Below, piece by piece: positions 36,390 to 43,252 of a DNA stretch of 64,000 nucleotides. Position numbers and translations under genes: made by a program. The notes below the pieces were generated by a model. That model saw nothing but the letters and a program-made list of their open reading frames with translations, did not search any database and was not told the origin of the DNA. This DNA comes from Rhodospirillaceae bacterium. GTDB lineage: Bacteria > Pseudomonadota > Alphaproteobacteria > Rhodospirillales > Rhodospirillaceae. Numbering within the stretch: position 1 is the stretch's first letter; each line of letters begins with the position of its first letter. The stretch is from NCBI GenBank assembly GCA_947476925.1, contig CANJSF010000014.1:42311-106310 (forward strand), read 5' to 3'.

Positions 36390-37361
36390 ATGCCATTCAA
36401 TATCGATACTTTACTCGCTCCGCCTGTATTGTTTTTCCTGTTGGGGTTTGCCGCTGCGTTGGCACGCTCCGACTTAACAATTCCCGATGCCATTGGTAAG
36501 GCGTTGTCGCTCTACCTCATGCTGGCGATCGGGCTGAAGGGTGGCATATCACTCGCTCAAGGGTCGGGCGCGGGGTTGTTGCCCAGTTTGGCAGCTGGCG
36601 TAGCGTTGAGTTTCATGCTGCCATTCCTGGCCTTCGGAGCGTTGTCTGGCATTCTGAAATTAGATCGGCCAACGGCGGCTGCTGTGGCGGGCCACTATGG
36701 ATCGGTCAGTGTCGTTACATTTGCCGCAGCTTCTGCCTATGTGGTGCAGCAACAACTTAGCCCCGAACCTTATATGCCGGCGGTGCTGGCGCTGATGGAG
36801 GTCCCGGCGATCATTAGTGCGTTGTGGTTGGCGCGCCGTGGGCAGGGTGCCGCCTCGCAGTCTCACACCACCACTGCCGATCTGCTCCGTGAGGTGGCCT
36901 TGTCAGGCTCCATCGTTGTGCTCATCGGTAGTTTTGCGATTGGAGCGGTTATCCCCGCTAGCGCAGCAAATGATCTCACGCCGTTTGTCAAAGGCATCTG
37001 GCCAGGAATTTTATGCATCTTTTTGTTGGACATGGGCCTGATCGCCGGGCGGCAATTGGCTCAAGCTCATCAACTGAAAGGCGGGCTGATTGCGTTTGGA
37101 CTGATCATGCCGGTATTTGGTGCTGCTTTTGGCTTTAGTGCAGGCTTGCTGTGCGGCCTATCACCGGGCGGCGTGGCGCTATTCGCTGTGTTGGGCGCGA
37201 GTTCATCTTACATCGCCGTCCCGGCCGTGATGCGCGTGGCCCTGCCCGAGGCGAATCCCGCCGTGTATATGACGCTCTCTTTGGGCATTACATTTCCGTT
37301 CAACATTATATTTGGTGTTCCGATTTATACCGCACTCGCGCAGCGCTTTGTGGGGGTTTAG
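36390..37361 (+). CDS. Sodium-dependent bicarbonate transporter family protein (SbtA-like)
   Basis: A 323-residue membrane protein with about ten helices, matching the SbtA (DUF897) family. The N-terminal APPVLFFLLGFAAALARSDL, then the conserved LSLYLMLAIGLKGG, AAAVAGHYGSVSVVTF and the repeat-related GASSSYIAVPAVMRVALPEA are seen. SbtA in cyanobacteria takes up HCO3- with Na+. Homologues in heterotrophs exist, but their substrate is less certain. The next gene encodes a PII-like protein, the usual SbtB partner. Confidence 0.92.
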   Translation: MPFNIDTLLAPPVLFFLLGFAAALARSDLTIPDAIGKALSLYLMLAIGLKGGISLAQGSGAGLLPSLAAGVALSFMLPFLAFGALSGILKLDRPTAAAVAGHYGSVSVVTFAAASAYVVQQQLSPEPYMPAVLALMEVPAIISALWLARRGQGAASQSHTTTADLLREVALSGSIVVLIGSFAIGAVIPASAANDLTPFVKGIWPGILCIFLLDMGLIAGRQLAQAHQLKGGLIAFGLIMPVFGAAFGFSAGLLCGLSPGGVALFAVLGASSSYIAVPAVMRVALPEANPAVYMTLSLGITFPFNIIFGVPIYTALAQRFVGV

Positions 37362-37370
37362 GAAACAGTC

Positions 37371-37679
37371 ATGAGCGAGACAGGATTTAAGCGCATCGAA
37401 ATTGTCACCGAAGCTTTGCGCGCCAAACAAGTAACCGACATACTGGACAAAGCCGGCGCGACCGGATGGACGATGCTGCCTGTTTTATCAGGCAAGGGCC
37501 ATCATGGTGTGCGTCATAGCGGCGACCCCAGTGGGATCAGCGATACCGTGATGATTGTGGTCATTGCCTCGGCCGAGCATGCCCAAAACATTATGGCGAA
37601 GTCTGATGCTATTCTGGCTGGTCGCACAGCTATTCTGGCGGTCTCGGATGTCACAGTGATCCGCAAAGATCGGTTTTAA
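37371..37679 (+). CDS. PII-like regulatory protein (SbtB type)
   Basis: A 102-residue ferredoxin-fold PII-family protein. The N-terminal strand is FKRIEIVTEALRAKQVTDIL. The T-loop region is LSGKGHHGVRHSGDPSGISD, and the C-terminal part is ILAGRTAILAVSDVTVIR. The classical GlnB uridylylation Tyr motif is absent, and the position 9 bp after an SbtA-type transporter points to SbtB, which binds adenyl nucleotides and gates SbtA. The C-terminal redox CGPxGC motif of cyanobacterial SbtB is lacking. It overlaps the convergent gene by 4 bp. Confidence 0.88.
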   Translation: MSETGFKRIEIVTEALRAKQVTDILDKAGATGWTMLPVLSGKGHHGVRHSGDPSGISDTVMIVVIASAEHAQNIMAKSDAILAGRTAILAVSDVTVIRKDRF

Positions 37680-38485
37680 GCTACCTTGCCTTCTCGTGCC
37701 TCAAGAATGCGACTGACAAGCGCATAGTCGTTGGCGTTGTCGACATCGATTGGGCCCTCGGCCCAGGGAATCAAAACTGTCTCAACGTTGACTTTGAGCG
37801 CGCGGGAAATTTGGCGCATGACGCCCGCTAATGGCACCAGCCGCAATTTGTACATAATGAATGCAACGATGCCGAACGCATTGATAATGCGATGAGGCTT
37901 TTTTCCAAATTGGCCACCGGTCGAAAATGCTTGGGCCGCATTCGTGCCCTGGGCGTTTTTAATGCAATACAAGTTGCAGCTTGAGTAGGCCCCATCACTC
38001 AGCCGATGAAACGCGCGCTGCCCGCCAGGGTATTTTTCCAAAATCAGTTGCGCGCGCGTCATGCCGACCACCACGTCGCTTGATGACATCATGACATCGG
38101 CGCAGAAGTGATCGACCAATTCCGGCGTATGCAAGGCGTTGTCGGCGGTCGAGACCGCCAGGGGAAATGGATTTTCTATCTCGCCAAGCGCTCGATAAAG
38201 ACTTTGAGCCAGGTTTCCCTCACTTTGAACGGCGACGATGTCTCCGCTATCCAGCATTGCCGCCAAAGCTGGAACCGTCCGCAAGATATCGGGCGATTCA
38301 ATAGAAATAAAAATCCGCTCGATGTTTTTTGCGCCTCGCAGCGCGTCGATCACGCGTTGCACCATTGGCACGCCGTTTAGCTTAACCAAGCATTTGTGCG
38401 AAAGGCCCTGGATTTGCGCCACAGGGTCCTGTGCACCGCGACGACTAGCGGCCAGAACCAATGCTGTGAATTTCGCCTCGGCCAT
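37676..38485 (-). CDS. MobA-like NTP nucleotidyltransferase
   Basis: A 269-residue nucleotidyltransferase with the N-terminal loop LVLAASRRG and the metal or base-binding LVKLNGVPMVQRVIDALRG. The VSTADNAL segment carries the conserved Asp. The start chosen is the ATG at 38485, which follows AGAAGG by 5 bp. It resembles MobA/IspD/GlmU-type transferases, but the NTP and acceptor are not known. The C-terminal VETVLIPWAEGPIDVDNAND is typical of molybdopterin- or sugar-type relatives. It closely follows the MmgE/PrpD gene, so it is co-transcribed with it. Confidence 0.8.
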   Translation of the reverse strand: MAEAKFTALVLAASRRGAQDPVAQIQGLSHKCLVKLNGVPMVQRVIDALRGAKNIERIFISIESPDILRTVPALAAMLDSGDIVAVQSEGNLAQSLYRALGEIENPFPLAVSTADNALHTPELVDHFCADVMMSSSDVVVGMTRAQLILEKYPGGQRAFHRLSDGAYSSCNLYCIKNAQGTNAAQAFSTGGQFGKKPHRIINAFGIVAFIMYKLRLVPLAGVMRQISRALKVNVETVLIPWAEGPIDVDNANDYALVSRILEAREGKVA

Positions 38486-38499
38486 GTATGCCTTCTGTA

Positions 38500-39969
38500 T
38501 CAATTCAACTTTGTCGGTGTTGTATTAAAACGTAAAAGCGCCATCAAGGTTGCAATATGTTGCGGGCCATCAATTCTATTTAACGCTTCGATCAAGTGTT
38601 GCGTGCGCGCAACATCAAGGACACCGCGACAACATTGTCGCAATTTGTCGCAAAGCTCGTCATCGCTTAAGGGGTTGTCGGCCCGGCCCTTCGGGGCGTC
38701 AATTGTGATGCTGTAGTTGCCCCCAGATGACAGAGAAATCTCAACGCGCGTCGGAAACTCGGATTCTGATTTATCCACTGGGTGTCTATGGATTAGCGGC
38801 ATGATGCTGCGAAACCTATTGTTGGCGACAGCTTCGGGCGTGAAGTCGCTCAAACCAACACCGCCGTTGCATAAGGCGACGGCGAGACAAAACTCCATTG
38901 AGAACTTTGCTTGCATGCCGTCTTGAGGGTTTGTGTACATCAGGTTGTTGAAATGTGAGGTGGGTGCGAAAACGTTTACCGCGATGACATCGTTGGCGGT
39001 GAAATGATGCGTTGCCTTCAGTTGCAAAACCCCATCAAGCGCGCGGTGCGTGGACGCACACGTGGGGAAACGTTTCACTTTCAAGCCGTGCGTCACAATG
39101 GCGAGTGGTTCGCCGATGCTCGCAATATCAAACCGCATGGTTTGGCCGTGCTCGTGGCTAAGAGTGGCGGCAGTTCGCAGGCTCTCGATGTCAGGCCCGA
39201 CCATCAGTTGTGCCATGCCGGTTGGTCCATCAAGCGTTTCGAGGCCTGCGCTCATGCCGGCCTCGGCTAGTAGCGCACACACGACGCCAGCCTCCGCCGA
39301 TTTGCCGGCATGCAATGGCTTCGTCATGGAGCCAAACTGGCTCATGAAACCTGCTGCGTAGCTTGTCGACATATTCAAGCAGTGGCGCATTTGGACCGCG
39401 TTCAAGTTCAGCAATCGCCCGCATGCCACGGCGGCGCCCAGCGTGCCGATGGTCGAGGTGGCATGCCAACCGCGATTGCGATGAAAAGGGTTCAGGCCTT
39501 GTCCAACGCGCGCGGCGATTTGTAGCCCAACGATGTAAGCATCCAGCACATCTGCGCCAGTCTTAGCGCGTGCTTCGCTAAGCGCAAACAGAGCCGGGGC
39601 TACCACCGCCGTGATATGGGCTTTGGCGGGGTCGAAGTTGTCATCAAAATCGAGCGCGTGGGCCGCAGTGCCGTTCGCAAAGGCCGCAAGAGGCGCTGAC
39701 TGGCCGCGCGTCTCGCCGACAACTGTGCAAGAACCCGCGCCCCACGTCGCGCTCACGTGCCGTATCGTGCGCGAGGCCTCGTCTAAAGCGCCGGGCACCA
39801 TGCAGGCGACGATGTCGATCAAGGCCCGTTTGGCACGGTGAGTGGCGTCGATTGCCCATTCTCGCGGCGCCGTCGCGGCCCAACTCGCATAAGCCGCTGT
39901 TACGCTCGCATCGGGGGATGTGTCGGGTTTCAAAGGCATCTCAAAACAATCATTGTGTGAGCGCTTCAT
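38500..39969 (-). CDS. MmgE/PrpD-family protein
   Basis: A 489-residue protein of the 2-methylcitrate dehydratase (PrpD)/MmgE/Iaa-type family. Recognisable parts are ALDFDDNFDPAKAHITAVVAPALFA split across residues ~105-130, GLQIAARVG, RGWHATSTIGTLGAAVA, MTKPLHAGKSAEAGVVCALLA, and the C-terminal EISLSSGGNYSITIDAPKG. Members include PrpD, cis-aconitate decarboxylase and iminodisuccinate epimerase. No other methylcitrate genes lie nearby, so the substrate is open. An alternative start is the ATG at 39939. The gene is divergent from the flippase. Confidence 0.9.
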   Translation of the reverse strand: MKRSHNDCFEMPLKPDTSPDASVTAAYASWAATAPREWAIDATHRAKRALIDIVACMVPGALDEASRTIRHVSATWGAGSCTVVGETRGQSAPLAAFANGTAAHALDFDDNFDPAKAHITAVVAPALFALSEARAKTGADVLDAYIVGLQIAARVGQGLNPFHRNRGWHATSTIGTLGAAVACGRLLNLNAVQMRHCLNMSTSYAAGFMSQFGSMTKPLHAGKSAEAGVVCALLAEAGMSAGLETLDGPTGMAQLMVGPDIESLRTAATLSHEHGQTMRFDIASIGEPLAIVTHGLKVKRFPTCASTHRALDGVLQLKATHHFTANDVIAVNVFAPTSHFNNLMYTNPQDGMQAKFSMEFCLAVALCNGGVGLSDFTPEAVANNRFRSIMPLIHRHPVDKSESEFPTRVEISLSSGGNYSITIDAPKGRADNPLSDDELCDKLRQCCRGVLDVARTQHLIEALNRIDGPQHIATLMALLRFNTTPTKLN

Positions 39970-40024
39970 AGGGCATTACACCTGTGGCTGCCAACTCACG
40001 ATCTCGACACTTCACACCTGGAAT

Positions 40025-41383
40025 ATGACCGACTTTTCGCCGCTCGTCACAATTCAGCATTGGTTCTCAGATGGCATTTTCCGTCGCATTTTCAAGAATG
40101 CGGGGCTGTTGCTCACCGGGCGTGCGGCCAATGGCCTGATGGGTTTAGCCACGCTCAGTCTGATGGCGCGCGGGCTGGGCACCGAGGGCTTTGGCTTGGT
40201 GATTTTAGTTCAAACATATGTGTTGGTGATTTCGGGGCTCACGACGTTTCAATCATGGCAAGCCCTGATCCGCTATGGCGCTATTAGTTTGAAAAGCGAA
40301 GACCCCAGCGAGTTTCAAAATCTCATCAAGTTTACGATTGTACTTGATGTGTTCGGCGTGTTGTTGGGCGTCGCCGTCGGCGTCATTGCGGCGCCGTTGG
40401 TTGGTCCGTTGCTGCATTGGGACGCCGATGTCATTTCATACGCACAGGGCTTTAGCTTTTTGACATTTTTTACGGTTATCGCAACGCCCATCGGCCTGCT
40501 GCGTTTGTATGATCGTTTTGATGTGCTCACGCTCCAGGCCAGCATTACACCGCTGTTTCGATTGATTGGCGTGGCTATAGCTTTGCTCCTCAATGCGCCG
40601 CTGTGGGCCTATTTGTTGGCGTGGTTTGTTGCCGGCGCGATAGGCGGTTTGGCATTGATCATATTTGGTTGGCGTGAAGCAGTGCGCAGTGGCCGGCTGC
40701 AAAACATGTCGTGGTCGTTACGCGGGCTCTCGCGCGGTCACGATAGTATTTGGCGCTTTTCGATTATTTCGAATTTTCATTCGTCGTTGCAACTCGTCAC
40801 CGGTCATATGGCGATATTTCTGGTGGGCTTCGTCGCGGGGCCTACGGCCGCTGGGCTATACAAAATTGCAAAAGATGTTTCGACGACACTGACTAAGCCG
40901 GCCGAGATGCTTAATCAATCCATCTACCCCGAATTCGCGCGGCTGGGTTCGGATGCCCATTGGCATGCCTTTCCGCGCCTTATATTGCGCAGTGGCGCTT
41001 TAGGCGGCGGCGCCGGCCTGGCTTTGTTTGTGCTGTTCTTTTTTTGCGGGCGGTTTTTCTTAAGCTCGGTTTTTGGTGCCGACTTTGTCGCCGCTGAAGG
41101 CGTCTTAGTTCTGCTAATCGCGGCGGCCACCCTGACAATCGCGGGCTTCTCGATGGATCCGGCATTGTATGCGATGGGCCGGCCAGGCATTCCACTTCAA
41201 GTCAATATTGTTGCCGTTTTTGCAGTCTTCTTACCGCTGTTGCTATGGCTCGGCGATCGCTACGGGGCTGACGGCGCGGGTTTTGCGGCGCTGGTCTCAA
41301 GCGCTGTAGTGTTTGTGGCCATGGCCGTCCTCACCTGGATGGAGCTCGGCAAGCGTACCGTTACTCCGAGCTCGGGCGCTTAA
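40025..41383 (+). CDS. Polysaccharide flippase / MATE-like (Wzx type)
   Basis: A 452-residue membrane protein with about 12-14 helices, from the ATG at 40025. A longer frame from 39920 overlaps the divergent gene and is not membrane-like. The N-terminal NAGLLLTGRAANGLMGLATL and SLMARGLGTEGFGLVILVQT match the polysaccharide-export MVF (Wzx/RfbX) family. Wzx proteins flip lipid-linked oligosaccharides. No glycosyltransferase cluster is adjacent, so it may serve an isolated locus. It overlaps the convergent GGCT-like gene by 23 bp. Confidence 0.88.
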   Translation: MTDFSPLVTIQHWFSDGIFRRIFKNAGLLLTGRAANGLMGLATLSLMARGLGTEGFGLVILVQTYVLVISGLTTFQSWQALIRYGAISLKSEDPSEFQNLIKFTIVLDVFGVLLGVAVGVIAAPLVGPLLHWDADVISYAQGFSFLTFFTVIATPIGLLRLYDRFDVLTLQASITPLFRLIGVAIALLLNAPLWAYLLAWFVAGAIGGLALIIFGWREAVRSGRLQNMSWSLRGLSRGHDSIWRFSIISNFHSSLQLVTGHMAIFLVGFVAGPTAAGLYKIAKDVSTTLTKPAEMLNQSIYPEFARLGSDAHWHAFPRLILRSGALGGGAGLALFVLFFFCGRFFLSSVFGADFVAAEGVLVLLIAAATLTIAGFSMDPALYAMGRPGIPLQVNIVAVFAVFLPLLLWLGDRYGADGAGFAALVSSAVVFVAMAVLTWMELGKRTVTPSSGA

Positions 41384-41963
41384 CGCCTGGTCGAACTGGT
41401 CTTGTTGTTAGTGCATCTAGCGATCCGGTGGCATTCGTGGCGGGGTCCCACAAGGCGCTGCGTCGCTTGACCAGCGCCGTCGATGGCGCGTTTGCTTTCT
41501 GTGGTGCCGGCGTGACACCCACCTTCAGCGTGTCGTAACGCGCGCGGCGCAGCAGCGCTTCGTCGAGTTGCCAATCGCGATAACCCATCGACAGCTCGCG
41601 CACGTATTCCATACTTGGCGGTGTCAGCACTGCTTGTCCGCGCATGGCATAAGCCATGGCTGTCATTGTTTGTGATTCGATTTTAACGCTTACAGTGATT
41701 TGCACATATTCAGGGCCTTCAAACTCATCGAGCGCTCGCACACAGCGTGGCGTGATTTCCCATAGGGCGCCCATCACGCACGAGCCAGGCATGGGCGAAA
41801 TATCGGCGAAACGTTTAAAGCACAGCCGATAGTCATGAAGTGTTGCAACGCCAATGGCTTTTGCGGCGGGGCAGCGCCGCGCCATCGCGCGTTTATTCAA
41901 GTTTGCACCGTAAGCGAAGTAATACATGTGCATTGCATAGCGTGCTGATGGGCGCTTCGCCAT
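41361..41963 (-). CDS. Gamma-glutamylcyclotransferase-like protein
   Basis: A 200-residue protein from the ATG at 41963. ATGs at 41933 or 41927 would start just before the domain. The GGCT fold is shown by YYFAYGANLNKR (the YGxN loop) and the acidic residue in RALDEFEGPEYVQI. Members cleave gamma-glutamyl peptides to 5-oxoproline or act in antibiotic biosynthesis, with many of unknown role. The C-terminal 50 residues (NAPSTALVKRRS ...) are basic and atypical. A strong terminator sits only 9 bp before the upstream start, so expression may be attenuated. Confidence 0.75.
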   Translation of the reverse strand: MAKRPSARYAMHMYYFAYGANLNKRAMARRCPAAKAIGVATLHDYRLCFKRFADISPMPGSCVMGALWEITPRCVRALDEFEGPEYVQITVSVKIESQTMTAMAYAMRGQAVLTPPSMEYVRELSMGYRDWQLDEALLRRARYDTLKVGVTPAPQKANAPSTALVKRRSALWDPATNATGSLDALTTRPVRPGVKRPSSE

Positions 41964-41971
41964 GGGTGAAT

Positions 41972-42005
41972 AAAAAAGCGGCGGGCTCAATAAAGAGCCC
42001 GCCGC
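41972..42005 (-). terminator. Very strong rho-independent terminator upstream of the GGCT-like gene
   Basis: A perfect 11-bp GC-rich stem (GCGGCGGGCTC / GAGCCCGCCGC, 41978-41988 and 41995-42005) with a six-base loop is followed on the minus strand by six T. It ends transcripts arriving from 42006 and beyond. It is either the 3' end of a small RNA or an attenuator before the GGCT-like gene. Confidence 0.92.
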
Positions 42006-42060
42006 GAGTGTGCTGGGGATGTGGGGTGGGGAGGGAAGAGAAGCCCCAGCGTTACTCTGC
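41972..42060 (-). ncRNA. Candidate small RNA with a C-rich (anti-Shine-Dalgarno) loop
   Basis: Just upstream of the terminator, on the minus strand, a hairpin with stem GCTGGGG / CCCCAGC (42012-42018 and 42044-42050) encloses a loop rich in CTTCCCTCCCC. This loop can pair with Shine-Dalgarno sequences. Small RNAs with exposed CCUCC-type loops and a strong terminator are known in alphaproteobacteria (the 'cuckoo' family). The 5' end and promoter are not defined, so this is a prediction from structure alone. Confidence 0.4.
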
Positions 42061-42353
42061 TGAGTTGATCCGATGAAAGCCGCGTCGCAACGACACTGGC
42101 CTCTACGCGCCAACTCGAAACTCTCGAGCTCTGATTGTCCAACGGAGAATGCTTGCGGCGAGTGCCGAAGCGGGCGTGAGCACGACGGTTGGTGTTTTTC
42201 GCGACGCCAGAAGCCTCGCAGCAACATCAAGTCTCGGTCTCATCGCGAGACTCCGTTGGGGGACCAGAGCTCACGATGTGCACAAAACAAGTTGTGGCTT
42301 AAGGAATTATGAATCCTCCTGTAGCCCGCAGAATGCTTCGCGTTTTGCAAAAT

Positions 42354-42385
42354 AAAAACGGGCCCGAGTCAGCGACTCGAGCCCG
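42354..42385 (-). terminator. Rho-independent terminator of the small gene at 42416
   Basis: A 12-bp stem with one mismatch (CGGGCTCGAGTC / GACTCGGGCCCG read on the minus strand) and a 3-base loop is followed by TTTTTATTTT. It lies 31 bp after the stop of the 72-residue gene. Confidence 0.9.
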
Positions 42386-42415
42386 CAATTCAAAATAAAA
42401 TCGATCAGATGCGAT

Positions 42416-42634
42416 TTAAGCGGCTTGCTTCAGTTCGAACGGAAATTCGAATTGGTTGGCGCGTGCTGTTTCCCAGTGGCGGTTCAGCAGCTTTGCGCGA
42501 ATCGACATCAGCTCTTCGGCTTCTTTGCGCAAATCAAGGCCGTCAGAGCTCGACGCCCAGTGGGATTTGGCTGTCACTTCGTTGGCCGTGTCAGCCAAGA
42601 ACACGAGTAAATCTTTTTGATCGCGCGTCAGCAT
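42416..42634 (-). CDS. Small hypothetical protein
   Basis: A 72-residue acidic to neutral helical protein (MLTRDQKDLLVFLADTANE ... LKQAA). I chose the ATG at 42634 because AAAAGGGA lies 6 bp before it; an ATG at 42655 is also in frame. It has its own terminator downstream, which supports a real transcription unit. The helical pattern with few aromatic residues suggests a small structural or regulatory protein; the family is not recognised. Confidence 0.65.
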   Translation of the reverse strand: MLTRDQKDLLVFLADTANEVTAKSHWASSSDGLDLRKEAEELMSIRAKLLNRHWETARANQFEFPFELKQAA

Positions 42635-42942
42635 CTGATGTCCCTTTTCTGTCATATGATAATTTCAAGACACCATGTTGCATTGCGGGATTGTTTGCAA
42701 CATCATTTTGTGCAATGCAGCATTTCGTTCTTGGAATGCCTCGAAACTGAGTATCGAAAGTATCGATCCGGGCTCGTTTTCGTTGGGTTTTTCGCACCAT
42801 CACCCGCTCCGGATCAGGGCTAAAATCGATTCGGTAATGCCCTGTTGATGAATCTGAAAAAGGGAATGATTCCATAAACATCTGTACCCTTCTTAAGGTT
42901 GCACTGCACAAGCTCAAAATGTAGAAAAAATCGTCGACACAC

Positions 42943-42958
42943 CCCCAAAATCTAGTTG
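42943..42958 (+). promoter_or_regulatory. Candidate NrdR box 1
   Basis: CCCCAAAATCTAGTTG matches 8 of 10 core positions of the published NrdR-box consensus (CwAtATaTwG). Its start is 35 bp upstream of the second box. NrdR represses ribonucleotide reductase genes when dATP is high. Confidence 0.4.
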
Positions 42959-42977
42959 ACGAGAATCGCTCCCGCAT

Positions 42978-42993
42978 ACACCATATCTAGCGG
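42978..42993 (+). promoter_or_regulatory. Candidate NrdR box 2
   Basis: ACACCATATCTAGCGG matches the flanking ACA and 8 of 10 core positions of the NrdR box. With box 1 it gives the paired arrangement usual for nrd promoters. The 35-bp start-to-start distance is slightly more than the usual 31-32 bp. Confidence 0.5.
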
Positions 42994-43252
42994 CGAAACC
43001 GCCTTGGATGACTATCTCTAGGGTGGGAGGGGAACTTGAGGGAGCTGATTGGGAACGCCCAGGCGACACGGGCAAAACCACCCAAAACCAGCTAGGACGG
43101 CCAATAGAAGGCCGATTGATCGCGGATTGCGCCCTTTTTGGCAGAAAAAGGGTGCGACCGGGAGCAGACTCCGATTCCCCCCGCCATAGAACGTGGATAC
43201 GCGCCGGCTGTTTTGGCTTGGCGCGAGGGCAGTTTGCGAGGGGTATTTTAAA

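Larger units (their letters stand above)
41964..42415 (-). other. Non-coding stretch with attenuator and candidate small RNA
   Basis: Between the GGCT-like gene and the small gene at 42416 no long convincing gene is found. The stretch holds the terminators at 41972-42005 and 42354-42385, and a C-rich hairpin at 42012-42050. A possible 46-codon minus-strand frame (42103-42243) is preceded by ACGGAG. An aggaggatt-type sequence lies at about 42312-42320 on the minus strand. An independent minus-strand transcript of roughly 50-340 nt ending at 41972 is the simplest reading. Confidence 0.5.
42635..43252 (+). promoter_or_regulatory. Long structured leader and promoter region of nrdAB
   Basis: The 618-bp gap before nrdA holds the candidate NrdR boxes at 42943 and 42978 and then about 260 bp of likely transcribed leader. 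The leader shows several paired elements. GGGTGG and CCACCC (about 43020 and 43079) enclose GCCC/GGGC. GGCC-AATAGAA-GGCC is followed by an 11-bp hairpin GCGCCCTTTTT / AAAAAGGGTGC (near 43126-43152). GGAG-CAGA-CTCC comes next, and GCGCC/GGCGC lies just before GAGGGG and the ATG. I do not recognise a known riboswitch; a cobalamin element was considered and not supported. Confidence 0.55.

Noticed and set aside
42591..42977. 128-codon minus-strand frame upstream of the small gene
   Set aside because: It overlaps the small gene at 42416-42634 and the nrd promoter region; its composition does not look protein-like.
43126..43180. tmRNA or tRNA-like 3' end
   Set aside because: GACTCCGATTCCCCCCGCC resembles a T-arm end, but no T-stem pairs, and no tag sequence or 5' domain was found.
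43000..43250. Cobalamin riboswitch before nrdA
   Set aside because: A GGGAACGCCC segment recalls the conserved GGGAA, but the CCGCAACTGT core and the B12 box (AGCCAGGAGACCTGCC-like) are not present. I keep the leader as structured RNA of unknown type.
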